Notes: a model not told the origin generated them from the sequence alone. Shown: positions 1 through 12,248, counted from the first letter of the stretch. The stretch is DNA of 64,000 bases from Vespa crabro (GCF_910589235.1 NC_060965.1:2687901-2751900); one strand, 5' to 3'. A program made the numbers and translations.

Positions 1-909
1 AAAGTTTTAAATGGAATTGATTTTCTGATTTTAAAAGAAAAAAATTATATACGAATGAAATTATACGAATGAGATTAAAAATGATCAACTAAAGAAAATA
101 AATCGATGATTCGATGAGCTGAAAATAATTGGATATATCTATGATATCAATTGAGATCAAGGGAATGGAAAAAAAAATTGAAACGCAGATTGATTCAGTA
201 TATATGAATTTTAACATTACGATTCATAGAGATCCCAGGAGTATGCCATAACGTATTTGATTAACGAGAGTGGGATTCATTGGGTGGCAACGTCAACAAC
301 TAGACTAAGAGTTAATAATTACATCATCGTGCAAGTCGATTAAAATCATTTTAATTTTCAATTTTCTCATGCCTCGTTAACTTTACAATCGATCGATATT
401 TATTATATTCAGATATCGATTAAAGTAAAAGTATTGTTAACTTATTAATATGTCTTACACAAATGAAATATAATTAGTTGTATTAATTCTAAATGATATT
501 TATCTAATAAAAATATATTTAGTGTTATCGATTTTTCTATAAAACAAAAAAAAAACCTAATTGAAAACAAATTTTTCGATCATTGAAGAAAATTGAATTT
601 CCGAAGTGCGAGCTAGCGAATTGATTAGTCAAACGATTTTAAGCGACAATTAATTCTCTTTTATTTGATATTTCTAATATCTTATTGTCAATTTCTAACG
701 TGCGATCAATCTTAATCCAATTCGTGAACAAATTATCAGTCGACAGGGGTAAGCGCGTTTTTCTTTTCATTATGTTTCTGCGCGATTGAATTTTGATATT
801 AATTAACGATGTTATCGGGGCCCATATCTGCAAATTCTACGATTAAAACATAGGGAAATGATTTTATATGCATTAAGAAATTGCATCGAAAAAAACTTTG
901 CTCGTATTA

Positions 910-913
<4 letters not shown>

Positions 914-943
<30 letters not shown>
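914..943. repeat. (AT)n microsatellite
   Basis: This is an uninterrupted AT dinucleotide run of 30 bp. Confidence 0.97.
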
Positions 944-945
<2 letters not shown>

Positions 946-1082
946 GAATTTTTAAATTTGAGAAAGGAAGTGTAAATTCATTACTTTTTTTTTTTTTAAT
1001 TTGTTTCGATATTACATTATTGTGTTTTAGATGAATTCTTGCTTATTTTTGCTTTTACTCGGATATATGAGTAAAAAAGAAC

Positions 1083-1110
1083 AAAAAAAAAAAAAAAAAG
1101 AAAAAAAAAA
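1083..1110. repeat. poly-A tract
   Basis: An A homopolymer is interrupted once by G, with further A-rich sequence to about 1133. No retroelement body or target-site duplication is seen upstream, so it is more likely a simple homopolymer than a retrotransposon tail. Confidence 0.95.
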
Positions 1111-1960
1111 CAAGAAAAAAAGAAATGAAAAATTTTATTTCGAATAATACTCGTTGAATATCAATCATTTCGATGGGAGGGGAAAAACACTGTTTTGCAC
1201 TCTCTACTTTTTTAACAATAATATCGTTTTTGGTTTTGAAGCGGGCGCATTGAAATATGTATAGAACAAATCCGCATAAAGGTAATTAAAACTGCATTCG
1301 TGTTTTCGAAACAATATTTACTCGAAAAAAAGATTTACTCGGTTGAATCGAAATTAAGCGAAATATATTTTAAAAGCTATAGTAGATAGGTAACGAACGA
1401 TAAACGACCGGAAAACTACAAGAGGTATTTGTGTATTTTACTGGGAATACAGTAAAGCGTTAATTGTGTAAATGTCGATTAACCGAGGGTCCGATTACCC
1501 GGATACCAAATGTCCAAAATATCGATTATTCGAAGGTAACATATAGAAACGTAATATCGATAGAGAGTAACGAAGGCGTAAGCGCTTTAAAAATAGTATT
1601 AATTGTCAAATACTATTGTGAGGAAATACCAAAACGGGTGTGGATTCATTTGCATTATGTTATTTGCATGTATTACCACACGTGCGTTAGTTCGAATAGC
1701 AAGTTCAAGCATCAATTTTCTATTTATTCTGTCACTAAATAAATCCTTATTTTTGTAATTAATATCTTGTTAAATGATTATTATTATTACTAGTATTAGA
1801 AAATATGAACTTTGCCTTTGCCAGTTAATTATATCTACTCTATTTATAGACTAGAACGCGCGACGTAATAAAGATATTTAAAAATTGATGCACTATAGAA
1901 CAGTTTATGGCTGTTGCAGCGTACCTCTTATGAGCCAACGTATGCACCGAGAGACTTTCT

Positions 1961-1963
<3 letters not shown>

Positions 1964-2041
<78 letters not shown>
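1964..2041. repeat. (CT)n microsatellite, about 39 units
   Basis: This 78-bp uninterrupted CT array is among the longest in the window. The complementary strand is (GA)n, the sequence class bound by GAGA-type factors and able to form triplex DNA. It makes the serine-leucine repeat in the overlapping plus-strand frame. Confidence 0.98.
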
Positions 2042-2043
<2 letters not shown>

Positions 2044-4028
2044 TCACTCTTTCGCACAGCAAAAGCTAACGGTAAGCGCTTTGCTTCTAGTGCGCATTCC
2101 CCTTCTACCCTTCCCCCCTCTCTGCCGCTCCACTTCCACCAACTGAAAGCACCAACACCACCACTGACACCACCATCACTAGTACCATCCCTCGTTTTAT
2201 AACCTGACGAGTTTAATGCGCGCATCAAACTTTTAATTACCCGACTCGTCTTACAAATTACTAACAGATGGGCCAACGTTTATGCGTCGTGGCCCTTTTC
2301 CTCGTAAAAAATGGCTCGGCGCGACGTTCGTTACAAAAATGTCTGGATTTCATTGTGGAAAATCCAAAGTTCCTTCTTTACCATATTGTTTCTTATCCCC
2401 TTTCCCTCTTCTATCCCTTTTCCTTTTCCATCTTTAACTCACCCTTTTAACTATCGACCATTCCGTTTCTTCTTGTCTTTCGTCCTTCCTTGTATTTTTT
2501 ACACATCCATAAGGTACCCTCGAAGAATATCATAAAATATGAACTGTGACGGTCGATGTCTTTTCACGGAATTCCAGCAATTTTCAAGTTTCTAGTTTCT
2601 AGCGTATGACGGGAAATGATTTCGTCGTAGTCTCGTCGAAAATAAGTTAACGCTGACGTCCTGAGTTCTTGAACTTCTGCGTAGTATATCGTTACCAAGA
2701 GAATGGCCAAGTTCATGCTCGAACAACTGGGATTTTGTTGGCCAGATATCGCGAGTGTTATTAGAAAAGAAAATAGAAAGAAACTATGGAGGAAATTGGT
2801 ATGAGAACGAACGTTCGGTATACTTGTTTGTACCGTCTAACTTTTTGAATGACTGTAGAGACGTCTTGAAAACGACGACTTCCATTTTTATTTGAATAAG
2901 TTTCTTCGATAACGATCGCATTAAAATCAAATATTTTTCTGTTAAATTTGACAAAAATATCGTCATGGCGTTCCGTGAATTTGATATCGCAAATTATCGA
3001 CGTTCTTTCAAAATGCCGACGCTCGCCACCTACATGATTAAGACAACGACAACGACGAGGATGACGACGGTGCGAGCTTTATCGTAAATTAGAAACACCG
3101 TAGGGAATTCCAATATGGATGAGAGGAAGCAACGAGCGATGTTTAACAAGAAGAAAATATACAAAGACTGTCATCCGAGATAAGTTGTCTTTTCGTCTTT
3201 GAACGTTATAACTATTTTTTAAAAGTGAATATAATTATTTAAAAGAAATATGAAGGATCGATGCATCGAAATTATTGGAAAAATTTGTTAAAAAAGATTG
3301 AAAAACGAATGAAATATTTTGAATTTATTCTCGTCAGTTTTCAACATTTCAACATTTAGAAATCTTATTTTTCGAGAAGGATTAAAAATCTAGCCAAATG
3401 GGATCATTTCTCGCTTTTTAATTCAGTACTAAACGGAGAAAACGACCTCACGCACGAGACGCTCTGAAAGGATCTCAATTACGTGTGTTTAACGCGACGA
3501 AACGAGGAAGAAAGAGGAGAAAGAAAAACGAGAGAGAACTTGCATGGAGTTTCTTGTATTCATATTCGTGAGCCAGGTAAATATCGAAATGATATATAAA
3601 AGAGTTACTCGACCATTGCTAACAACTTACACACACGAGATATTATTTTAAAAATGTAAAATTATATACATTTATATTTCTGTCATTAAAAAATCTCTTT
3701 AAAATATTAATTTACATGAAACATAACCCGCGTAAGGATATTATAAAATGCTTGCCAGATATGAAAGTAATATAAAATTTGCCACGTATTTCTTATTATC
3801 TACGGCCCATTCGAGATACTAAAATTTCATCATAATATGAACGTTCTCCTTAACTATCCTATCGCGCACATCTGCTTTAAAACAAGCAAGTCCATGGAGA
3901 CCTTCTGGAATAAATCGAAGTTCGATATCGTGATACACATCGGACGGCTTCGAGGACCAACTATGGCCTTCACCCTGCACCCTTTTAAAACCGTTCGTTC
4001 ATTATTTCTTCTAATGAATATCATTTGC
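2042..4028. other. spacer, no gene recognised
   Basis: The part at 2095-2200 is C-rich with repeated ACC triplets. The remainder is ordinary AT-rich sequence with short GAC-rich stretches near 3045-3070. The frames seen are short, lack family motifs and run through C/T-biased sequence. Confidence 0.55.
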
Positions 4029-4046
4029 AAAAATAAAAATAAAAAT

Positions 4047-4083
<37 letters not shown>
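4029..4083. repeat. A/T hexamer repeat followed by (GA)n
   Basis: About three copies of an AAAAAT hexamer pass directly into a GA dinucleotide array of about 34 bp starting near 4049. Confidence 0.95.
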
Positions 4084-4085
<2 letters not shown>

Positions 4086-6298
4086 CTCCAGCTGGTTCAC
4101 ATTGGCACGCGAACAGATCGTTATGTTCGCAAAACTCGCAAAGAACCGACAGATATCGTTCGTTACCTCGGGCTTTTCTCGATAAGCTAATTAAAAGAGA
4201 GACACGAGAAGACAGCAAACCCGTTCGCATAATTGGATCAAGTTGTGCAGCAAGATAAGCTAACTTCCGTAACCGCCTTCGATGATTTATCAAGAATATT
4301 AATAAATTAATCTTGATAGATATTAATTTACTTACCTTAGTTATTATTTGCGGATACTTCAAATGTACAATTTTGATTTTTAAAATATATTATATTAATT
4401 CTATATTTCGATGATTAAGACTTAGCTCTTAATAATTGAATTATTAAATGGGGTTTTTAAAAATGCAAATTGAATATTATAATTTTATAAAGAATTTTGA
4501 GATAATTAAAAAAAAAAAAAAGAAAAAAAAAAAAAAACATTTTTCTATGTTACTTTAAGTATATTTTTTTTTATTATCAATCTAAAACTGATTAACCTTA
4601 AACATATTTCATTTCTGTCTTCATTCAGAACAAATGAAGACAAGATAAACGAGCGGATAAAATTTGCGACGAGTTCATTTACAACGTGGATTCATTCCAC
4701 GATGTTTCACAGGGGGTTGTTACCAACGATCCATGACGAAAGCGAGAGAAATAGAAAGAGTGAGAGAGTGAGAAGGGGAATGGGTAGACCAGCCTATTCG
4801 CCCACTCCTTTATTTAGAACGCGAGCTCTGTGGTGGGCCGCGAGGTAAATTGCATCCTCAATTTTTAATAAAGCCCCGGAGGGGCCAGAGGCTTTGTTGA
4901 ACGTAGATATAAAGTGAACTTCGACGTTGGGTAAGTCAAGCAGCAGTAGCAGAAGTAGCAACATCGTTGCAATGGCGGCTTCGAGTAGAAGAAAAGAAAG
5001 GCAAGAAGGGATAAGGGAATTCAGAAGAAAAGGACCGGCGAAAAGAAGAACGGGAATCTTTTTCTTCGTTTCATTGTGAACTTTCAGTCTTCAGGATTTA
5101 CGTTCATATGTCCATCTACCTTCTTGTAATATTCATTCTGGATAGTGGAGAGCAGATTTGAAGATGATGTACTAAAAATGGATTACATCAAGTAATGGAT
5201 CAATAAATTTACGACGTGAGACTTAACAGAAAAGGATCATTTATAAATAACATCGAATGCGTTTGTTTTGGATGTTTCTTTTTTAAAATACGAACGATTA
5301 TGCTTTTTTCAAGTAAGAGTAGATACATTGAAAAAAGAAAAAAAAAAAGGAAAGAGCGCAAAGTCAATAGAATAAAGGGACAGAAAATGAGATGGGTAGG
5401 CAAAGGGAAAAAGGGGAGAGAGAGAGAGAGAGATAGTCGAGGGTGGGTAGATCGGAGATATTTTACTACGATCGACAAAACAATAAGTACGACTGGAGAA
5501 AACTTCTGTATATTTTAGAACGGTCTGAGACGACGGAACTTGGGAAATAAGCATCGACGTAATGGCAGTTTTATAGGAGATTTATTTCTAGGAATACGGG
5601 CGCGCAATGATGCGCAGCCAGTAAACAAGAATCAACCCTTACTATTTTTAACATTTCGAGAAATCGTGAAATAAGAAGCCATTAAGAATTTCTTTTCAAT
5701 TTTCATTCGACCCTGATTATCACAATTTTTACGATTCTCTCGAAATCCATTTCGGTTGCTGTTATTTTTATATTACCTTTTGAAGAAACATTTAATAGAT
5801 TCAAAAGATATCTTTAACGTAAAACAAATAGATTTATTAAAGGAATTTTTTATTTTGTCTAAAAATAATTTACATACGATCTTATGATAAATAGATATTT
5901 AAATCAATGGTTGTGATAATCTGTGTTTCACACCGTAATAAATTTGATCTTTGATAAGTAGACATTGGTAGTCCACACATGTAAGACCCTTTCGGCTCTT
6001 CAGAAAATGGATACCTATCATCGTGCTTTATCTACGTTTATTAATACGCTAAAATATGTAATGATCGAAAGACAACGATATTGGATACCAAGAGCTAACT
6101 CAACAGCCCTTATGCAATATACGTCATTGCAAGAGGTAACAATACCCAGTAACTAACGAGCAACATGATAGTCAACTTCATTAAAATCATATTGATTAAG
6201 TCGTTAACAAATAATAAATATAACACAATATTTCATTGCTATTAAAAATAATTTCAATCGATAAAAACGCGAATGGTATCAAGCGTAATTATCCTTTC

Positions 6299-6301
<3 letters not shown>
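4084..6301. other. AT-rich spacer with A tract
   Basis: No gene is recognised. The block contains an A-rich tract at 4508-4537. At 4326-4336 the minus strand carries a near-ideal splice-donor string (CTAAG then GTAAGTA), and at 4931 the plus strand carries GTAAGT after a short open stretch. Neither has a convincing partner acceptor, so they remain isolated motifs. Confidence 0.5.
5653..5746. repeat. imperfect inverted repeat, hairpin-forming
   Basis: The left arm (ATTTCGAGA then AATCGT, 5653-5667) is complementary to the right arm (ACGATT, C, TCTCGAAAT, 5731-5746) with a single bulged base. The loop is about 63 nt. The stem is 15 bp. Its function is unknown. Confidence 0.7.

Positions 6302-6330
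<29 letters not shown>
6302..6330. repeat. (CT)n microsatellite
   Basis: This is a CT array of about 29 bp followed by a degenerate GTCTCTC extension. Confidence 0.96.
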
Positions 6331-6339
<9 letters not shown>

Positions 6340-6453
6340 CATTCCGTACTTCTTTTCTAACTAATATAAAGACGCGCTTCGAATAAATATAACCGCATTA
6401 CGAATGCTGACAGCGAAATCCCAGGAAAGAAAAATACGTTTCCAAAGGATACT

Positions 6454-6504
6454 ATCTCTCTCTCTCTCTCTTTCTCTTTCTTTCTCCTTCCTTTCCTTTC
6501 TCTT
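6454..6504. repeat. (CT)n grading into pyrimidine-rich tract
   Basis: About 17 bp of pure CT grade into TTTC/CCTT pyrimidine repeats. The plus strand is almost purine-free throughout. Confidence 0.92.
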
Positions 6505-6578
6505 TTCGAGCGTATAATTTACTCGGTAATTTAGGGGTCACGAATCCGACGGGAGTTTTTGTCGAAGTGGCAGGAAGC

Positions 6579-6579
6579 A

Positions 6580-6612
<33 letters not shown>
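6579..6612. repeat. (GAA)n trinucleotide repeat
   Basis: The run of AGA/GAA triplets has one GGA interruption. GAA/TTC runs can form triplex DNA. Confidence 0.95.
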
Positions 6613-6683
6613 TAAAAGGAGGAATAAAAGGAGAGGAACGAAGTGGAGCACTCCAGGCTTGTTAAGAATTTCATTCTTAAAAT

Positions 6684-6714
6684 CGGCGGCCACTTACCGG
6701 CAGGTGGCCAGCCG
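6684..6714. repeat. GC-rich hairpin (inverted repeat)
   Basis: CGGCGGCCAC at 6684-6693 pairs with GTGGCCAGCCG at 6704-6714 with one bulged A and a 10-nt loop. It is unusually GC-rich for this region. On the minus strand the loop carries GTAAGTG, a splice-donor-like string. The loop and right arm also contain CAGGTG, an E-box core. Confidence 0.75.
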
Positions 6715-6758
6715 GCATCAAATCAGACGCGTTACGCTAACTGAATTTAAATCGTCCA

Positions 6759-6797
6759 AGAGAGAGAGAGAGAGAGAGAAAGAGAAAAGAGAAGAAA

Positions 6798-6828
<31 letters not shown>

Positions 6829-6833
6829 GAGAG
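6759..6833. repeat. (GA)n compound array
   Basis: GA dinucleotides are interrupted by AAAGA and GAAAAG units, giving a 75-bp almost pure purine strand. It causes the arginine-glutamate repeat in the overlapping frame. Confidence 0.97.
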
Positions 6834-8326
6834 CTACCGCCACAGTGCCACAGGCTACGCGGATTATCATAATTTATGCGCCCTCGCGCCTTCTCCAATG
6901 TGCTGCTGTAGCCGTGGCCTTACCTACGATTCCAAAGCTCTTTATTATAAATCCAAATCGAGCGCATAATTCCTTGAGATATAAGCATTCTGTGAGAACT
7001 GTATAGGTGTACGTGTAAAAGAGAGAAAGAGAAGGAGAAAGAAGAGAAAATTGAATTATGCTCGATGAAAAGGGTCACTCGCTCTCAGGCATAAACCTAA
7101 CCTTCTTTACCTACCCTCGAATTCATTTCAGAGCTTTAGAGATTCTAATTAGGAGGAGTGGATCTTAAAAACACGAATTTCGAAGTGTCTTCCTGTTTTC
7201 TTTCGAGTTTGTTGCATCCTTGATAATGGAATGGGATTTTATCGAAGAGAATCAAGATTCAAAATGTCTTAAAATTTAGATCAATGGAAGTACAGTGAAC
7301 TCGTTTCTTAATATATTTCATTACTCTGATTATATTGGATATACTTGAATCTATCTTTTATCTCCAGACTTTAAGCAAGGTTTTTCTGTAACTTTTTATC
7401 CTCCTTTTCATTATCTTCCTTTATAGTTGTCTTATTTTTTTGTGCCCTCAATTTCTTTCTTTTTTTTTTTCTTTTTTTTTTTTTTTTACCAAATGAGATA
7501 TCGTTCGAAGAAAGTAATAAAAAATTACAGTCACATATCGAAGTTCGAACAGCACATTGTTCGAGCGTCCTCGACTCTTTTTTGTTCCCTCATTCAGTTA
7601 GCCAATTATCCGTGAGAAACTTTTTATCGTGGTCCAGTCGAACCTTTACTCGGCATCAATTAAATTAGTTTCAAAGCATCGCGAACACAGCTACGCAAGC
7701 GCTACCTCAATTCTTCCGACACCTGCTGGCTCTCAAGTTTTCTTTCGAACGGACACATCGTCATTGTCCTATCTTCTCCAAACGATTTATTATTGGTAGT
7801 ATCTATAGTATCAATCAAAAGACGTTTATATATAGTTAGACGATAGATAATCCGTACATTGAATAAATTTCGCTGAATCATCATGGTGAGAAAAATAAAA
7901 GAAAATCACTAAGGGCGGTCTGTAAGTATTAAATGACCAGAGTTTAGAATCTAAGGTTACTTTTGCCTGTTGAAATACGATATATTTTTACGTTACTTCT
8001 ACAATAACAATTTATTTTTAATATAGCGCCAGAGAATAACTCTATACACACAACTCTATACCTTCTAACCATTCTCCGTCCAAAGAAGTTCAGAGTGACT
8101 AATGAGGGTTACGTATCCTCTCGAAAAGCGTGAAGATCTTTCGCCGTTAGGCCACCATCCGACATCCCTTGTTATTATCATCATCATTTTCTTTCGTTCC
8201 ACTTCGAAACTCGATTTCGACGCCTCAACACCCCTCGCTGTGTTTTTCCTTTACGAAGTTGATTGCTTTTATTCATGGAACGTTTTGTCTTCTACCTACG
8301 ACGTTACTGCTGCTTCTTTAGATATA

Positions 8327-8327
<1 letters not shown>
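6834..8327. other. spacer, no gene recognised
   Basis: This is mixed-composition sequence. A T homopolymer with one C interruption lies at 7460-7487. No frame has recognisable motifs, and no tRNA-like structure was found. Confidence 0.55.

Positions 8328-8382
<55 letters not shown>
8328..8382. repeat. (AAT)n trinucleotide microsatellite
   Basis: About 18 perfect AAT units span 55 bp. Confidence 0.98.
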
Positions 8383-8619
8383 CGAGTAAGGGTATTCTGA
8401 GTTTTGATCCGGTTTGTCCTACGTTATCCCCTCACGTGCCAGAAAGAAATAGGCATGTTGGTATTTCCTGCTTTCCAGACGTTCTCCGCTTTATCTCTAC
8501 AGATAGGGTAGTTCTCTGTCGTTCTGAACGCACGCATTATGCGAAGTGTATACCCAGACGAAGATAATGTTCGAACGAGGAATGAGAGACTCCACGAGAC
8601 GTTCTATCAGGAAAGAGAA

Positions 8620-8652
<33 letters not shown>

Positions 8653-8700
8653 CTTACGTATGTACATACATATATGTGTTTGTATATGTATATATGTGTT
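8620..8700. repeat. (AT)n grading into TA/TG-rich tract
   Basis: A pure TA run covers 8620-8644, followed by TGTATG/TACATA-type degenerate repeats up to about 8700. Confidence 0.93.
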
Positions 8701-10324
8701 AGATTGGTGTAGTCAAAGAAGGCACATTGGTGACTCGCGTAATCGCACCGGATATCCTGAGTGTCTTCTATATGGTGTGACTGGACACGACTAAGGGAGT
8801 TCCTCATGGATGTTTTTCTTTTGTTTTAAACTTTTCATATGTGGCCAGAGAATTCTCTGATGTGTGATATTATTTTTCCATAACATAGATACGTATGAAT
8901 TGTAATTCATAATGTGATTCAAGAGAAAGAGAGAGAGAGAGGGAGAGACAGAATAAAGAAAATAAATAAAGAAAGAAAAAGAAACTTAAGCATTGGATAT
9001 ACTTATAGACTATTTTTTTCTTTATCAGCCAAATATCACGATAATACCCATATTCATTTTAGATATAGCGAAACTTTTACGAGAGATACAATAAAAAATC
9101 ATTTACGTCAGGTACAAATCATTATATCGCCGGGAGAAATAATTTGCAGGAGGCCGCCTTGAAATTTAGTAGGGTCGACGGTGAAAACGACGAACAACAA
9201 TGGTCACTAAGGGGTAAGGGTGGATGCAAGGGACTCCCTCCCTCTCTCTCTTTCTCCCTCTCTCTCTTCTCTCATGAGACCATTCCTATTTGTCCTCCTG
9301 AGAGCCAAACCGTGTCGCAGCTTCCGACGGCACGCGTTCTCCGATGTTAGAGAACACGAAGAGGAGGAGTGGGCTTTGGCCATTGCTACCACATTGGACG
9401 TTAAAGGACAAAAGTAAACGGGAGGTTGGGAAAGTGTTGTTCTAGAATACGTACGATACTCAATCTTCTACTGATTTTTGTTTTATGACTCATTGAAAGC
9501 CGCACTCGCGCTTAAAACGTTAGCCTGCTAATTCAAGAACACGTGAGTTAACGGGAACGATGTTCATTCAGCAAAATTGAGAATACAAAATGAGAATAAA
9601 AAAAAAAATGAGGGGATAAAAAGAGGGGGAATACTCTGATTAATCATGGTGTAAAATTTTCAAAATGAAAAAAATATATACATATATATGATGTCGAATT
9701 AGATCGTCGCAATGTGTGAATTTTTTAAACATTTTTTTGTACCTAGGTATCAGAATAGATTTCGCAGATTTTAACTTTATCGATTAATTCCTTCTCGTTC
9801 CACTGTCGGAGTAATTCTTTATTTATAAGAAAAAATGTCTCCTTGGGGGATGATGTTCTTTAAGGGATGTTTGCCAGAGTCGTCGCCTATAGTCGTATAA
9901 ACTTAAATAATTCCATTTTTGGCGAGGTATATTTCTCTTCCCTCGTCATGTTTTCTGTAAATGTATATCTCTTAAATTCGTGTTCATTCTAAAATACTAT
10001 AGTAATTTAAAACAATGAACGTATTGTAATTCAACAAGAAGTAATATCTATAAAATTTTTTCTTCGCTTCCATTGAATCTATAATATATCTTATACTCGT
10101 AAATTTCTCTACTTATCTCGAATCGTCAAAGTATCGTCTACTTAGTCTATTCCCCGATTAAGATCCACCTTAGTAAAGGCAGTGACAAAGAGTCTACGAA
10201 CTACCTCAAGGTTATAAAGATTTCCAATTAACCAAGGTCAACGACGAATTAGTAAGCGTTAAACGATGATCATTAGATGCACGGACGAAATACTAACGAG
10301 CGAGCCTGTTTCTCTACCAACGGG
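8701..10324. other. spacer with one candidate small exon
   Basis: The block is mostly unremarkable. The stretch 9140-9415 is more GC-rich, contains the candidate exon at 9150-9213, and then a degenerate CT tract at 9236-9270. Confidence 0.5.
9150..9213 (+). CDS. candidate internal exon, unknown product
   Basis: This is a hypothesis based on splice signals and reading frame only. An acceptor-like TTTGCAG ends at 9149 and a donor-like GTAAGG starts at 9214. Between them is a 64-nt segment open in phase 0 with 21 codons plus one base. The predicted peptide is hydrophilic and acidic in its centre (it contains SRVDGENDEQQW) and has no simple repeat. Against it: the polypyrimidine stretch before the acceptor is weak, no neighbouring exon in compatible phase is found, and a 64-nt open frame is common by chance. 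I do not recognise the family. It could be coding sequence, a spurious splice pair, or part of a non-coding transcript. Confidence 0.18.
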
Positions 10325-10333
10325 AGAGAAAGA

Positions 10334-10399
<66 letters not shown>

Positions 10400-10401
10400 G
10401 A
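10325..10401. repeat. compound (GATA)n/(GA)n array
   Basis: A short GATA tetranucleotide run at about 10336-10348 is continuous with a long GA array. The plus strand is almost all purine. Confidence 0.97.
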
Positions 10402-10944
10402 GGTCGTCGGGAAGCTGCTTAGCTCGCTTCGATAAGCAGAAGGCACCAATACAGGGAGAGTGTCTTCTAAACGTGTGGCGATTCGCAATCGCGACACGGT
10501 CGTGATTACCTGATTGAATAATTCATCGTCGCCGGTCTTGTCAAAGAACGTACCGATGGAGGTATCTACCCTTTCGCTTCCTTCATTCTCGATACTCATT
10601 CTCTTTCTCTCTTGATGTCTTTCGACTCCTTCTTCTAGTCTCTCTTTCAAATTCTACCAAAGGTAGAATCATTCTACTCTAACATCTAACAGAGAAACGA
10701 AAGAGTTGTATAATTTAGCTAGAAGGTAGAATGAACGAGTGTCCTGAATTATCTTTAACGATGGCTCCTCGAACCCTCCTTTCCTTTCCAAGAATCTTTA
10801 CTTCTTGCAGGTAACTTTTTGCCGGTTCTTTTGTCTACCGAACAGGATGTCTCTTCCTTTGTGGATCCTTTTAGCAGCATGTCGTACAAGTCTACAAGAA
10901 TGTCATATCTTTTCTTCGATTTGGGAATTCAGGTGGAATCCCAA

Positions 10945-10948
<4 letters not shown>

Positions 10949-10977
<29 letters not shown>
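10949..10977. repeat. (AT)n microsatellite
   Basis: A 29-bp AT array follows a short TTGGGA...TCCCAA inverted repeat at 10921-10944. Confidence 0.96.
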
Positions 10978-12247
10978 CTTTCTACCAATCGAAAAGATAC
11001 ATAATCGATGAGAATCGTAGATATTTTATCATGAGATAGGGTCAATGAATCTTCCTTAGTACCATTTCATTTTTCACGAAACACATTATAGGCAATATCG
11101 AGGACATGTAATCGAGGTAATGTAGAAAACAAGAGCGGGAGACCATCTGAGGTCCCTTTGGATGAGTCATCGGTCGAGTTGAGAGTATTATCGTATGCAA
11201 GCTGGGTCCCGTCTGCCAGAAAACCCAGTCTCTAATCTGTGCTATACCGTAACAAATACTTCCCGGACTTACTTGGTTGAATGTTATCCTTAAACCGGAC
11301 TACTGGTTTACAGTATTATGGAACGCAAAAAATGTCGAAAGAATTTGCCTCCGTATCTGACGAAGTCTCATGGACCCTTCGATAAGTCGAGCTAAGAGTT
11401 ACTTTCGAAGGGCGACCATCGTTTCTGAGGGCTTAAGTGGTAAATTGCCTTTGCAGTTTACTAGCCGTAACTCGACATTTCTAAAGGGAATTTTTTAATG
11501 CTCGAGGTTAATGCAATGTCGCTAATGGAATCATTTCTATCGTATCAAATAACGTTAGGAATCTATCATGAAGAAGGAATCTAGAATAAAGTGAAAAGAA
11601 AAAGAAAAAATACATACTCATAAGAAGTAAATTAGATCAACTGTTATACCAACAATTTATCTAAAATTGATCATATGTTTTGTATTCAGAAGATAAAATG
11701 ATAATCATCAGTGAGATAAACTTTAATGATCATTCAACAACTAACATACGTAAAAAGAATGATAGGAAAAAAAATTAAAAGATACCAAGTCCACTTACAT
11801 TGAGATCGCTCGATTTTGTCCTCGTCAAAAGTAGCCATGTCACGGTTGACACCGTTGGCACTTTGCAGCTCGTAAAGCTAACAACGAAGAGAGACAAGAA
11901 GCCATTTACCATATTATTATAGCGCACGAGGCTATGAATATTGACGCGTACTTTCATTAAATCGCGCGAGCCAGGTTGTCCGGTAAGAACCTCATCGTGC
12001 TTGTCGTCCTTACTCGTAGTACTCGTTTGGCGCCGCCCATAAGGATTCCCTGACACTTCTTTGAAACAGCTCTGCGCGTTTCTCATCTATTGGGCACGCT
12101 GATTAAACCGAGTTGGCATTCCCCGAAGAAGGGAGAAGTTATTAACGATACCACCATCTTCGTCTCTTTCTCGGAGGAACAGGCTTGAGATTAGATCGAT
12201 TTTCATTCTCTCCCACTCTCTCCTCGCCATTCTCACTTGTTTTACTG

Positions 12248-12248
<1 letters not shown>
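10978..12248. other. complex spacer with one candidate minus-strand exon
   Basis: The stretch 11100-11480 is non-repetitive and moderately GC-rich. It contains a palindromic AP-1-type motif (TGAGTCA, 11163-11169) inside the first copy of a diverged duplication (11151-11186 and 11372-11399). No protein is recognised here apart from the exon candidate at 11799-11877. Confidence 0.5.
11799..11877 (-). CDS. candidate internal exon, unknown product
   Basis: This is a hypothesis from splice signals. Reading the minus strand, a strongly pyrimidine-rich acceptor (TCTTGTCTCTCTTCGTTGTTAG) ends at 11878, and CAAT is followed by the consensus donor GTAAGT starting at 11798. The 79-nt segment is open in phase 0 for 26 codons plus one base. 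Its peptide (ends in FDEDKIERSQ) is hydrophilic, acidic and free of simple repeats. Both splice sites are among the better pairs in the window. A second frame is also open across it, so the frame is not certain. The upstream minus-strand frame to 12086 also stays open, so a longer first exon is an alternative. The family is not recognised. Confidence 0.25.

Larger units (their letters stand above)
1..1963. other. AT-rich spacer, no gene recognised
   Basis: The block is AT-rich and non-coding in appearance. It opens with a small tandem duplication of a 14-bp unit containing TACGAATGA at about 45-74. A 92-codon frame (1464-1742) has no simple repeats. Its TAA stop overlaps an AATAAA hexamer at 1738-1743, but it lacks an ATG near its start and resembles no family I know, so I do not call it a gene. 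Confidence 0.6.
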
